A DNA stretch of 64,000 nt from Oxytricha trifallax (GCA_000711775.1 ARYC01002100.1:1-64000); one strand, 5' to 3'; positions 25,400 through 37,372 are shown, numbered from the stretch's first letter. Notes: generated by a model from the sequence alone, not told the origin. Program-made: numbers and translations.

Positions 25400-27538
25400 T
25401 TTTAATATATAAACCATATAAGACGCTTTAGTCAATTGAGATTAACAAAGAGTGGTTGAAGTTCTGCAAAATTATTAGCATTTTGATTTGTAATTCTTGA
25501 GAGGTTCAAATCATAACTTCAGTCCAATTTAAAGATTGATGAAAATAACAGAGACTTTTCTGAAGTTTATGTACCTTGGAATACTTTATAAAAGATATTT
25601 TTTACCTGTTTACTATTAATTCAATGTTATTGACTATTCAGCTTTAATTGAATTAATACTATATTTTAAGTAACCCGAAATATTAAAAATAGTAGTGTTA
25701 AACTCTTAGGCTGATCTTTTACGTTTAATTATTCAAGACTTCAAGACTTTCAGTCGATAATTGAAAGAAATTGACTAAAGATTTATACTACACAATCCAC
25801 ACTCAGAGGAGTGACTTTAACAATCAGACTTTCCATTTAGAATGGAAATTTGCAAATATTCCAGGATTAATGTGATAGATTTGGAACATTGTTTACAGAA
25901 AAGCAGGCTTAGACTATATTTTGTTCCATTGTAGAACTAATTATCTTCCAAGGTTTCTTGATGAACTACTCACATATCAATTTGAAACTGTAACTTTTTA
26001 TAAAATAGTTTAGTTATTCCTATGTTAGCTACATAAAGCAAATCTTTTATTTTTGAAAATCATGCTTATGTGAACTTGCCATCCTCCACTAGATTAGAAT
26101 TCATTCATTTATTAATTACAGTTCAATGAGAAGAATAAGTTTCACACATTGTTCATTAATTCCTCTAATCTGAACCATTTACAAGAGTTGAAAACATTTT
26201 CCGGGATGATGTTTTCCAGAAGATCTACACTCTTATTTGCAATAAGAACATAATATTTGTAATCATATAATATTTAATAAGAATAATTTCTAAAAATGAG
26301 TTATAAAAGGTAGTTTCCAATAATGAATATGAGCAATTAGAACACATCTTATTGAATTTTAATATCTAGGCATTGCAAACATCAATTTTGATTTCTTCAA
26401 AGAAGATGAAGTATTAAATCTCGCTGACGACCAAAAGATTTGTATTTTAAAATTTCTTAATTAAATCAGATACTAAGAATTTAAATCTCCATTTTAATAT
26501 TTTATATTACCCTCTCATAATTGAATCCAATTTTCTTAGCTTTAAAAACAAAGACCTTCGCTTGCTTGAAATTCTTAGTGCAAAGATTTGGCCAGAGAAA
26601 ATGCATGAAAAACTTAGAAAGAACATTCAAGCATGAATAAGTCTGTGAATTCCCATTCAAGAACATTATGATGCAAATTTTGTTAATGATTAAGGATGTT
26701 GAAAAAGCTTTATCTTTTTTATGCAGTAAAGTTAAGAACTTGACTGCATAAATACTTATGACTTTATTCATTAATAACTATAGTTTTTAATCATTCTTGT
26801 ATTAAGGTAAAATTTTAAGAATGTCAAATTAAATCTAACTGGACTTAAACTAATTCTTAAGATATGATCTCACAGACAAGTGGCTCCTTGGAATGAAAAT
26901 TTCTTCTCTCTGGAACTTTATAATTCTATTTCTATTCTCTTACTTTTGATGAGAAAAGATTGTTAGTAAAGAGAATCGTAAAGACCATTAATGACATAGA
27001 AGAAGCTGCTTTAAGAAAGCAATACATTAAAAACATTATACTTGAGTGTTTGACTAGAAGACCATACTCCAAGCACTTGATTGTTAGCTTAGTAGAGGGA
27101 CAACTAAGAAATCATTCATTAACTATAAGCTTAATTACTAAAACTAATAAATTCTATAATTCATCACTTAGAGAATATTGTAAGTTCAAAATTGTATGTT
27201 AATATTATTTTTAAATTATGCTGAGTTAGCTAAGATTGCTAGAGAATGCTTAAAATAATTGAATAGTGAAGACTTAATGCTTTTAGCTCGAAATGATTAC
27301 CTATGGCTAATTATACGCCTATCCTTTTAATTATTGATATATTCTTTGACATTTTTAAATAAACAATAATAAATAATTGTATTATAAAATTGCAGATTTT
27401 TATCCTATATGTGAAGATATTGATAGCAAAGTAGCAAAAATTATGCAGATATATGATAAAGAGGGCAGACCTGAATATTTAGCACCACAATATGTTGAAG
27501 AATTAATTCAATTATAAATTTATATTAATCTATCATGA
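25400..27538 (+). CDS. C-terminal coding blocks of a large unidentified helical protein
   Basis: Several blocks are good protein. 26000-26470 is frame-broken. 26500-26640 reads NFLSFKNKDLRLLEILSAKI. 26610-26949 is a single open frame (CEFPFKNIMMQILLMIKDVE ... LRYDLTDKWLLGMKISSLWN). 26950-27202 reads RIVKTINDIEEAALRKQYIK, then CLTRRPYSKHLIVSLVEGQL. 27225-27320 has LAKIARECLKQLNSEDLMLL. The end is KIMQIYDKEGRPEYLAPQYV with TGA at 27536-27538. Helix-rich throughout, suggestive of an ARM/HEAT-type scaffold. I cannot name the family. AT-rich pieces (27200-27225, 27330-27395) are probably introns or IESs. Confidence 0.5.
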
Positions 27539-27539
27539 A

Positions 27540-27890
27540 ATTGTTGACTAATTTAGATCAATTACATAATTAAAATAATGTTGAAAGCAGAACGGAAATG
27601 AGATTCGAAGAGCAGGAGCAAATTGATAATAGAATTTGATGAAAAATGAACTAAAAATCTCAAACAATTTTCAATTTAATTAAATGATATATAAGAGTAA
27701 TGCTACTAATATGGGAAAGAAATAAAACTATAAAAAAAAACTTAAAAATTTATCATGAATATTCCAATATTAGATTTGAATATTAATTTTTAATTAGGAA
27801 TTGATTAATTACAACCTAAATATGGAGTAAGTTAACCTAATAAATATGAATTTTAAAACATCAGTCTTTCTAATATTTCTTAAAAGTCTT
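27540..27890. other. AT-rich intergenic stretch
   Basis: No coding-like frame after the TGA at 27538 until the Ser/Thr-rich block near 27925. Confidence 0.4.
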
Positions 27891-27919
27891 ATTTTTAATT
27901 TAAATTATATTTATGTCAT

Positions 27920-30900
27920 TAAAATCCTACTTCTTCAACCACATCTTCAACCACATCTTCAACTACATCTACTGTAAACCTAAACCCCAAAAATTTTTAA
28001 AAATGAGAAAAGCAAAAACCTAACTGCAACTATTTTGGCAATACTACAGTTCGAGCTTGAAATCAAAATTCCTAAACAAATGTGTGTTAGCAATAATAAA
28101 AAGTCTATACATTATAAAATATTAAAAAAATTCTACAATTAAGATTTAACTCTTAATTGTAAAATATTTTTCACAACAAAATATGAAATAAGGAAATATT
28201 ATTAAAAATTAGAAATTGAAGTATCTTTACAAGATTATTAGGTATATCAATAACTTATCTATAATAATTTAAACTGAACATTATTAAATTAATTATAATA
28301 ATAACTTAATTTATTAAGACAAATTTTTTAAGATAAGTAACCATCAATTTACAAAACAAGCTCTATCATTTAGTTTATTTTAAACTAAAACAAATACAGA
28401 TACTTATAAAACCATTTCACAAATGAAATATGTACTTCAAAATCTATATGAGAACATTACAATAAAGTCTTCAATAATCTAAATCTATCTATTTTCACAT
28501 AAATCTTCCCAAGATTAAGTTGTATAATGTGATATATATTTTCATTACTTAAGTTCTATATATAATTTAACTTATTCACAGTTATTGTTTATAAAAACTA
28601 ATATTTTTGCAGATCACAAAGATCAGATGAATTACATGAGTCAACAAGGATTACTCAAACCAAAGCAATAAAGTATAGCAATTATGTTTTTACTTCTAGT
28701 GTTTAATAATTTTGGTAGTCAAGCTAGATTATTTTTAAATGTGACTATCTCTGATTAAATGTTTTATTATTTTTATATTAATAATCTCTGTTCAAACCAC
28801 GAAAATACTGGAAACTGGAAGTATCACAGTTAGAGCTAAAAATAATTAAACAATTTTAATTTTAATTAAATTTGTTTTATATTGCAATTATATTATGTCA
28901 TTTACATGCATATTTAGAGTTTATATTAAGGGAGTACAGAATACATCTACAGAAACCTATGCCTGCAGCCCTATTCCCAAGGGTAAACTCCTCTTCCTCA
29001 TTTTATATAACATAGCAAATCAAATAATTTCCACTGGATATATTGCTAAAGTTAGTTTATAATTAACAAAATTTAAAATAGAGTATGATGATAAAGACAG
29101 ATCCAACTGGGAAATATTCCAATAGCACAAACATCAATAATATTTAAAACAACAGCGATCTGTATTTTTAAATGTCATTGGAAATTGTACGGAAATTAAT
29201 ACTTGGGCATACAAGACAACAAGATATAATTAAAAATAATTTTTGTCTGTTTTAATGCTTGCTTTACGAGGAAAATTACTAAATTCTCATAAGTTTCCTC
29301 CAAAGCTACTAAACTTTGATAAACTCTATATAATTAATAAATTTAAATGATTTGTGTTTAAATAGATATAACACCAAACAACTTTAAAAAAGAGATAAAA
29401 TTACAAATTTATCAAGTATTAATTTTTTAAATGTCGAGTTTGTGATTACAAATGTTGCAAATCCATAATTCGCAAGTAATTGTTTGTTAATCACTTTAAC
29501 TGAGGATATAAACACATTGTCTGCATCTTCAGTTTCTCAAATTTAATTTTATTTAACTAATACAAAGTATATTAGTATTAATAGTTTCTCAATTTGTGTA
29601 CTTTGATGGGGTGGAGATGCTATTAGCAAAAATGACTTAGTATCTATGGAAACATTATAAAACTTTATCACGATGTACAATTGAAATTCAATCTTATCTC
29701 ACTTACTAGCAATCAAAGACCCAAAAAAATTATAAAAATAATAAGTTTATACTAAAGAATTTTTAATGAGACACTTTTATGTAAATTTACAATAGAATGG
29801 TGTTATTACTTTATATGAAATATGAAAATCTAAGCAATAATAAATCGATTGAATTGCCTGGTGATTATTTGTGTGAAATAAATATTTCTATAAATATACG
29901 TTTTATAATTCTTTTGATGATCCCTTTGTAGATGAGTATGAAAATCAATTAAATTTCAATGATTTCTTCACATTAAACCCCAAATATATCGTTTTTTCCA
30001 CAAATTTTGATTAAAATTATATTATTTTAAATGACCTGCTTGACTACTAATTAGTGTCCCCCTTCTAACTCGAAGCCTTGTCACGCCTTAACTCCTTTAA
30101 AACCTAGAATTCCATCGTCCACCAGCACACTCTCACTCTCAGTCCGATCTCTCGAATTCTCAACTCCTACACCTATGTTTATAAGTTAACTAGTTTTAAT
30201 CCACAAGTGCAGATAAAAATTACTGGGTTTGGGTTGTAATTGAGTGCCAGAGAAATTGTAAAGTATAATGAAATATGTCTAGAAATTATAATTTAAAAAT
30301 ATTTATGTTCAGAAAAACTATTTTAAAAATTCAAAATTTATAAAGAGTATAAATCCTATCTTGCGAGATTTAAAAAATATTACAATAATTTAAAAATATA
30401 TTAATTTATTACTAAATATGTTTTTAATCTTGCAAACAGTTATGCTAAGTTCTCCTGACGATGACGATTCCTTTTCGATTAAAATAGCTAAATCTACTCA
30501 AACATCTCTCGTTTTTTAATTATTTATATGTTTTTTACTCATTATAATTTATGTTTATTTATAATTACAAACTAATTTAGCAATCCTTTAATTTAAATAA
30601 TTTGATTTTATAAATATTTATATATTACTTCTTTTTTACTTATTTTAATAGCTTTGGCTTCATTTATATCAAGTCTTATTTGCTCTGTATGTTTTGGATT
30701 TTTGTGTTGCAAAAATAAAACCATAAAATTATTGAAAGAAATTATGTATGTTCACAAATGTAAAAATGGCCTGTTATACTCTAAAGAAAACAAGATCAAC
30801 TCAGGGATGCATTTATATTCGTGAATAATTATTGAATAAAACTATATGAATGATTATTATTTGAAATGCAAGTCAAACGTACGTGATCATAGTAAGGAGG

Positions 30901-31480
30901 AGAGATGGATTGATATAGAGAAACATCGATTAAGTAGCAATTATCTGCACTCAAGTGATATCATGGAGTAAATTAAAAGATTAATAGAGCCAATCTTTAA
31001 AAAATGCTTTATAGTCATAAAAGCTACTGAGTAAATCAAATATTTATTAATTTTATATATATATATAAAAATTTCCTAAAATTTTTAATTAAATTTATAT
31101 AGTTAATTTTAAAATGAACATTTCTAAACTTTATTTTAAATTTTTTAAAGTATTATCTTCCCTATTTTATTTTCTATTTGATCGTATTCATTGTAGAAAT
31201 TCATTATTATTTATTTTATTTAAATCAAATGCAAATAAGTTTCAAGGTAATAATTAACCCCAAGACCCTGATTCAGGAAGACTTGGATGGTTATTCCAGT
31301 AAATAAAAGCCAAGCGCATTCATTTACTAAAATGAATATGAATAACGATAAAACTCATTTGCCAAGAACATTATTAGTAATACTAGTCCTATATCAAAAT
31401 CTTAAATAGAATGTTAGTTATTTTTTAACAAATTATTAAATTACAGGAATTATTTTTAAATATATTAGAGTAAGGCTTAT
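27920..31480 (+). CDS. putative single-pass surface protein, split into coding blocks
   Basis: 27925-28000 encodes a Ser/Thr tandem (PTSSTTSSTTSSTT). 28930-29350 is one open frame of about 140 codons (ETYACSPIPKGKLLFLILY ... GNCTEINTWAYKTTRYN). 29420-29610 reads VEFVITNVANPQFASNCLLI. 29880-30452 is a frame of about 190 codons without TGA (FDDPFVDEYENQLNFNDFF ... LTLSPISRILNSYTYVYKL). 30651-30830 contains the membrane segment SFISSLICSVCFGFLCC followed by a basic stop-transfer KNKTIKLLKE. 30850-31040 and 31260-31430 encode a charged tail (KEERWIDIEKHRLSSN; EDLDGYSSKQKPSAFIY). The order suggests a large extracellular domain, one helix and a cytoplasmic tail. AT-rich gaps are probably IESs. Family unknown. 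Confidence 0.55.
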
Positions 31481-31936
31481 TACTGTATAAAATTTAATCG
31501 GAAATACATTTTATTACTCAAAATATTTCGAAATAGATATGTATAAATAATTAGAGGAAATTTTACTTTTAAAATAAACTATGGTAAATGTATTACTATT
31601 CTATAAGTACTTAAATAAATAGCTTAAAATAGATTTTTCATTTATAATTTATTTTTAATTTTAGAAAATCTTCCCTATAAATAATAAATTTCAAAGAATT
31701 AAAAGACTATTTTTACTTCTATAGATATTTTTTGTTCGTCAAAATAAAAATATTTGAGTCTAGAAGGATTTTATGATATATTAAAAATCCTTGCTTAACT
31801 TCAATTTTTGCATTCCCTATTTTTATCATTAAAAATATTAAATAAATAAAAATAAATAATGTAATAAATAATTTAAGCAATTTAATGTGAAAAAGCATAA
31901 TCAAATCATCTAGAAGCAATCTTCTGACTAACTAAT

Positions 31937-34900
31937 ATGAATAAAATATAAAAACAGAGAAATGAGCAAATTGACATAGATAATACCTAATTAAATTCTC
32001 AAAACGATTACCAAGAGTCCTCCCCCTGCTTCATTAAGCAGCGAGTTTTAATAAAATCTTAGTTTTAAATCAAAGAATTACCCATTATTTTTCTATAAAT
32101 AATTTTATAAAAATTAAGTGAATTCTACAGATAAAACAAGAATTTCGAGGGAACTGGTGCACTCGACATAACTAACAACTTCAAAGTTAATAGTTTGTGA
32201 AATCAGTTCATGCAAGTTGATCATAACCCCATGAATAAACAGGCAGTTATTTAGAATTTTGAAGATTAGGGGAATAAGAGTTTTGGGGGGAATCAAAACC
32301 CCAAAACCCTTTCAGTAGTTTGATTGAGTTTTTGATTGATAAAAGTAGACTATTAGTTCATACTTTATTAGGGTTTTAGTAGGGTTTTAATGTTTAAATG
32401 TATTGTATATTAGTGTGTATTAGAGGTGCTTTATTTTTACTATTCACTCAAACAATACTTTTGCATCATGAGGCAACTTTCTAAACTTTATTTCTCCTAT
32501 CCAGCTTACAATTTAGTCTATTGTATGCTCCGCTCTATGGTTAGGCTTAATGATTATCTACTCAGCCATATCTTTCATTTTACCTTTTATCTTATTCTAG
32601 TTTAAATATTGCTGTATTCTCTGCTTTGAATCTTTCTCTCTCTTACAGCTATAGTAATCATTTCTTGGCATATCGCATTCAGCAATAATTGCTGCTAGAG
32701 CCCATACATCCCACTTAATATCACCATCTCTCCAGTCCTCCCTTTCTGGAAAGTATCCAGGAGTACCATAAACGTTGCCAAGTCCTGAAGCTTCAACTCT
32801 TTATGATCTATTGAAATCAATTATTACTACTCTGAGAGGTGAAAAGTCAAGCATAATATTCTCAGGCTTCAAGTCTCTATGAACATACCCTAAAGTGTGC
32901 AGCTCTTCTATGCCTTTGCAAACATTTGTAAGAATAAGAGGTAGCTACTTTGGAACTCTTTAATCTTAAATGTAGTCTCTTAAAGTCATTTAATATAGAG
33001 GGAGGCGAAAAGCAACATGATCTTGAGCAAGCAGTATTGCATCGAGCTTAATTATAAATCTGCACTGTCTATCCCTTGCTTTAGTAAGAGCTTAGTACTC
33101 ATTGACAAATTCCATTTGATACTTGTCATCGCATTTAAAGTAGTTGAATGGATAAATCTTGTATGCGAACTGCTTATCAGTAATGACCTTTTTCTCAAAC
33201 TTGTCCTCAAGTATAAGATAACTTTCCTTACATTCTTTAAGGGGAATTACATTTAAAATTGGAAGCTTTAGTGCTAGTATCTTCAGAGTGGTTTTAACTA
33301 TCTCAGAAGCTGGAAGGTTTCTCACTGCTTTAATAAGCTTATTATCTTTCTTAACTCTTTGTTCCTAGGATTTTAAAGGGTCTCTTGGCTTTTTTTTGAA
33401 GGAAAACCTCACCAGTCTCGGGATCTATGACTCCAAACTTCTTGCCATGATGGTTTTATAGGTGAACTTTTAAATCCCTTGAATGGTTATATTGCTTATT
33501 AATAAGGGCAAAAATATTTTCCATCTATCTTATCATGCTTAAGATATAGCTTTGGCTTGTTAGAATGCTACTCTAAGATATGACGCTTAAGAGCATATTT
33601 ATAAGTGAAGTTCTTCTCACACTCTTCACATAAATGTAATGCTTTAATTTCTTTTTTCTCTTCCTCCTCTTCAACCATTTTTATTGGAACTTCGCATTGA
33701 ATTTCTTAGCTCTGCATTTCTATTTACCAACTGAATTACTATTCAAAGTCTGAGACCTAAGATTAGAAAATTTCAGGTTCATATTAGGTAGAGGTATCAC
33801 AAGTCTCAATTTTCTTTTAATTCATGAAAGAAAGTTTTTGCTGGCAAATACCAACCAATGCTGCTTTTCTTAGTAAGTTGCCGCTCTTTTTATAAGTACT
33901 ATTAATAATTATATAAGCTGTTTAAATTCTACCTTTATACAAGAGTAAGAGCATGTCCTCAAAGGTTTAGAGAGGCTTAGAGAGAACATAGTACGAGACA
34001 CTAGTTTCATATTTCTTAAACTTAGTGATAATTTATACACTAATTCATCCATTTTATACATTAAAATGCACCTAAATTTTTTTTGTAAAGTTAGGTGGTG
34101 CTCCTAAATCTGTTCTTGTAAATTTAGGAGGGGAGGTTTAAAACTTTAATTTTTTTAATGCACCACCTAATACGGTTTTGAACTTTAATTAAACCTCCTA
34201 ATTAAGTTTTAAATAAATTAGGAGCACCACCTAATTAAATTAATTATTATTAGGAGCAATTTAATGGAGATAGTTTGATAAAAATGGATGTCAAACTCTG
34301 AAACTTGGAGAAAGTTCCTCCATCTTTATCTATTTATCTGATTCAGTTTGACCTCCAAGTTGATCTCCCTATTTAGTAGTAAAATTTTAGTAAGTTCAGA
34401 ATGGATATCTATAATTTTAAATTTCATAAACATTTATTGAAACTGGAAGCAAGATGGAATTTATGAATGATGCAATGAAGACAATTTAATCTCAAGATTA
34501 TATAGGAAAATTCTTAAGTAAAAAAGATCTTTACAGATACTTAGTATAGCAAGGTAAGTTATAACTTATAACTAACTTATTCACTATAGTTGAATTGTTT
34601 TTGCCAACACAGGAAGGAACAAAAATATCATTCTTAAAGGCATTGCTAAGTGAAGAGAAAAAATGCTTTTATCTCTAATGAAATCAGAATGATCGAAATA
34701 CCTAACTACCCTGAAATTTCAGTAACAAACCTCTATAATAATGCTATGAGTGATCCAGATGTTGCTCTCAACCTTCCATCAAAGATGCAACTCTCTAATA
34801 AGTTGCCAGAGAGAAACTACTTCTTTGGCGTCCTTGGACTCTGAAACCTGAGTACTTAAATGAAGTAATTTAAGAAGCTCACAAGAAACGCTATAGCATC

Positions 34901-36625
34901 TCTCCTGAAGAAAAGAGAAGCAAGGTATTAAAATAAGTGATACCTGGCTGTAGGAACTTCAAAAGCATCCTTTCATCTCAAGTAAGCTTAGTCCTCTAAC
35001 TTTATAGAAAAACCTGGTACTGCTATATACTTGATGAAAGATCGCAGCAAATTAAACAGAGAGAGAAAGTCTTAAGTAAAGAATGAATTGAGTGTGAAAC
35101 TCTTCAAAGATTTTTAAAAGCCAAACAAGATAAACATAGATGCAGGGGCTGGCACTAAGAGAAGAAACATGGGCCCAAGCAAGACTTAAGAGAAAAAAAA
35201 GAAAGAGAAGCCAAATCCCTTTATGGGCAAATTTAATATGTGAACTTATTCATTCGTTTAAATCTAAAACTTATTTATATACACAAAATCTCCCTTCTCT
35301 TGCGCATACTTTAGCTTTATCATCGCTGACTCTCTTAGCAGCACTCTTAATAAAATCGACTGTATCTATCTTTAAATCATGCATCAGATGGTAGAGCAGC
35401 AATTTCTTATAATGACCTTTCAATAACCCCCAATATAATTCAATTCCATTGAACTAAGGGCTGTAAGGAACATTAAATACAGGTGTTATGTTTAGCCTTT
35501 CATATTCCTTCCTTGAGTCTTTAGTTTTATGAACTGACAAGTTATCAACGAATAGAATAATCTCTTAGTCAGCGTACTTATCTCTGAGTTATTGCAAGAA
35601 CTTAATATATTATTCAGTCTTTATAGAACGAGGGTGAATAACATAAGTCTCGAGGCCACTATCTTCACTTATTCCACCAAGAATAGCATGAGTTTACACC
35701 TTAACCTTTAAGTCATAAACTTCTATATTACTATACCTCTTGTACCAAGACCTTGATATAAAGGTATTGAATGTAAATACAGCTTCATCAGCGTGTATGA
35801 ACTTTATATTATGCTCTTAAGACCTCTGCATTTAATCGAATATATAATTTAAATTAGTCTTATAAAATGGAACATTAAAGTCAATCACTCTCTTAATGCG
35901 ATTGACTGTCTTGTAAGATATTCCGTTCTTTTTATATATGTTAGCTATCGATTAAGCAGATATGTGAAGCTCAGGAAATTGGCGATGAAACATCACAGCC
36001 CTCTAGGCTAGAGAGAAATGAGCCCAGTATTTAAGAGTCTTATCATTAATAAGATATTCAATATGAGGCTGCTAAATTTTAAGGGTCTCTTAGGCTTGGA
36101 ATTAAGATGCTATCTCTTTAAATTCAATGCTAATAGACATTGAGACCTCTCAGTTGCTGGAGATTTATGGAGGAGCCTTGCTATAGATGTATAATTCAGA
36201 ACAGGCTTGAGTTATTCACTATATTCATCACATCTATATCGCAACTTTAACAATAAATCTATATGGTCACTGTCATAAACTGACCCCAAACCTCTTATAT
36301 ACTCACTTAAATTACTAATATTTAAACATTAAACCCCTACATAAACCCTATTAAAACCCTAATAAAGTATGCACTAATAATCTACTTTTATCAATCAAAA
36401 ACTCAATCAAACTACTGAGAGGGTTTTGGGGTTTTGAATGATACATAGGCTGAAGTTAGAGTATTAACAGATACTCCTGGATATGAAGAGGATATTATTA
36501 CTAAAATATTTTAGATTAAAAAATAATACAAATAATTCAATTTTTGTAATATTATTAAACATTCAGATCATGACTAGGAAGGTTTAAAAATGACTAATTG
36601 CTATGTAATGCCAGATTTTGATTGA
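31937..36625 (+). CDS. unknown ORF interrupted in frame by a complete TBE transposon
   Basis: From ATG 31937 an open frame (MNKIQKQRNEQIDIDNTQ ... GTGALDITNNFKVNSL) reaches one TGA at 32198-32200 and continues NQFMQVDHNPMNKQAVIQNF, EDQGNKSFGG and AAT at 32291-32293. The TBE follows. After it, AAT at 36437 continues NDTQAEVRVLTDTPGYEEDI and runs to TGA at 36623-36625. With the element and one AT-rich target copy (AAT) removed, the frame is continuous: 119 plus 62 codons. It could be the cytoplasmic tail of the preceding surface protein or a separate gene; family unknown. Confidence 0.55.
32294..32405. repeat. TBE left terminal inverted repeat
   Basis: This is the reverse complement, with few mismatches, of 36325-36436. 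It starts with two C4A4 telomere-like units. Further inside, the pair shares AAAAGTAGA..ATTAGT and a TTTATTAGGGTTTTA block. Confidence 0.9.
32444..34052 (-). CDS. TBE 57-kDa protein: C2H2 zinc fingers plus protein kinase domain, frame-broken
   Basis: On the minus strand, an N-terminal region (YYVLSKPLQTFEDMLLLLYK) leads to a C2H2 finger with C..C spacing CEECEKNF and KRHILEQH near 33560-33640, then a second finger-like NHSRDLKVHLQNHHGKKFGV. The kinase follows: FAYKIYPF (ATP-site Lys), LHTLGYVHRDLKPENIM, VVIIDFNRSQRVEA (DFG replaced by DFN), GNVYGTPGYFPERE and DGDIKWDVWALAAII. TGA is at 32444-32446. The kinase part is uninterrupted from about 33330 down; frame slips occur near 33350 and 33490, and the start ATG at 34052 is out of frame with what follows. 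Published TBEs carry the same ORF; its role is not settled. Confidence 0.9.
34091..34234. promoter_or_regulatory. inverted repeat in the divergent promoter of TBE
   Basis: TTAGGTGGTGCTCCTAA at 34091-34107 recurs as its exact reverse complement at 34218-34234. Partial copies (TTAGGAGGGGAGG, GCACCACCTAA, TTAGGAGCAA) lie between and beside them. The cluster sits between the start regions of the 57-kDa gene (minus strand) and the 22-kDa gene (plus strand), so it is well placed to be a shared operator or promoter. Inference from position only. Confidence 0.6.
34454..35243 (+). CDS. TBE 22-kDa protein, with 36-bp intron and frame slips
   Basis: ATG at 34454 opens MEFMNDAMKTIQSQDYIGKF. A 36-bp intron (34554-34589, GTAAGT..TATAG) splices in frame to VELFLPTQEGTKISFLKALL. 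Then come MIEIPNYPEISVTNLYNNAM, LPERNYFFGVLGTLKPEYL and a Lys-rich C-terminus ending NPFMGKFNM with TGA at 35241-35243. Frame slips occur near 34655, 34840, 34935 and 35020. It converges on the transposase with 6 bp between stops. Related proteins occur at 41052-41798 and 62345-63157 in this window. Function unknown. Confidence 0.88.
34554..34589 (+). other. 36-bp intron in TBE 22-kDa gene
   Basis: Starts GTAAGTTATA and ends CACTATAG. Removal joins YRYLVQQ to VELFLPT in frame. The divergent homologue has a likely intron at the same protein position (near 41158). Confidence 0.7.
35250..36140 (-). CDS. TBE transposase (42-kDa class, IS630/Tc1 DDE family)
   Basis: An intact frame of 296 residues runs from ATG at 36140 (an in-frame TGA lies 12 bases upstream) to TGA at 35250-35252, using TAA/TAG as Gln. 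The catalytic triad is visible: Asp in FIHADEAVFTF, Asp in ILFVDNLSVHKT, and Glu in VPYSPQFNGIELYWGLL, the last with the usual SP-x-x-N-x-x-E pattern. The N-terminal half (FSLAQRAVMFHRQF, IANIYKKNGISYKTVNRIKR) fits helix-turn-helix DNA binding. In Oxytricha, TBE transposases are known to be needed for germline DNA elimination; this copy looks functional. It is the only TBE ORF here without a frame break. Confidence 0.95.
36325..36436. repeat. TBE right terminal inverted repeat
   Basis: Inverted copy of 32294-32405. Nearly identical to the right end of the truncated TBE at about 660-771, which lets that partial copy be oriented. Confidence 0.9.
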
Positions 36626-36639
36626 GATTCTAAAGAGAT

Positions 36640-37090
36640 GAAGAAGCACAGTTTTATGAAGAAAAAAGAGATAAGAATATTTAATTTATGTTTATGAGCA
36701 TTATCCTCTGTCACTTTATTAAATTATTTTCTTTATGAACACTAATTTTAGTAGCACAGATAATTAAGTTAAGGCAGGTCTTAGGCAAGTTTTCAATAAA
36801 AGTTACTATATTTAAATATTTTTAGAATATAATTGCGTACTTTATTTCATTTTATTATAATTTGTATCAATAGCAGCAACTCCTGAGAAAGTAGATTGAC
36901 CCAGACTAACAATTGAAACTCTTAAATTGCATCAGGTAAATTTGAATCAGAAGTAAGAAAAATCAAAGAAATTGATTCTCACAGATAATTTATCGATTAA
37001 TCAGCAAGTTATCTAAGTTTAGAAAATTGACGTAAAAGTCAATGTCAACAGCAGCACTACTACTACCACTACTTATTATTAATATAAATA
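36640..37090 (+). other. weak coding-like blocks
   Basis: 36876-37090 reads ATPEKVD, one TGA, then PRLTIETLKLHQVNLNQKQE and a Thr run (SSTTTTTTYYQYKQQ). The Thr run comes from ACT repeats and the frame leads straight into a telomere-like repeat at 37097. A real segment is possible but not secure. Confidence 0.3.
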
Positions 37091-37096
37091 ATAATC

Positions 37097-37110
37097 GGGG
37101 TTTTGGGGTT
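37097..37110 (+). repeat. interstitial telomeric repeat, G4T4G4T2
   Basis: Fourteen bases are an exact spirotrich telomere repeat, about 660 bp from the complete TBE's right end. The flanking sequence does not resemble the rest of a TBE terminus, so this is not a solo TBE end by simple inspection. Confidence 0.8.
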
Positions 37111-37372
37111 AATTATAAATTTAATTTGATAAAATTAATAATTTAGCAGTTAAAAAGTAAGATTTTTTAGAACATATTTTAGTGTAAATATTAGGACTAA
37201 TTACTAAAATTTTCGCAGTTATATAAACAAATAAAATTTTTTAATTTTCTACAGCTAATTGTATCATAAATTATCCAATAATTTAAGATACAATCAAATA
37301 TGCACTTAATTAATTTTTACCCCACTTTAATACCTAGATCAATTCATTTTTTATTTTAACAAGTGAGTAATA

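Larger units (their letters stand above)
32294..36436. mobile_element. complete TBE transposon, 4143 bp, AAT target duplication
   Basis: Termini are CAAAACCCCAAAACCCT (32294-32310) and AGGGTTTTGGGGTTTTG (36420-36436), part of inverted repeats of roughly 80 bp or more that share ACTCAATCAAACTACTGA and AAACCCTA..-type blocks. Both ends are flanked by AAT (32291-32293 and 36437-36439). The element encodes three proteins: a minus-strand zinc-finger/kinase, a plus-strand 22-kDa protein and a minus-strand DDE transposase. This matches the published TBE1 family of Oxytricha in length, ends, 3-bp ANT duplication and gene content. Confidence 0.97.

Noticed and set aside
26502..26771. Minus-strand 89-codon open frame
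   Set aside because: The plus strand reads a better, longer protein over the same bases (26500-26949).
33017..33256. Plus-strand open frame inside the TBE
   Set aside because: It is antisense to the kinase domain, whose motifs read on the minus strand.
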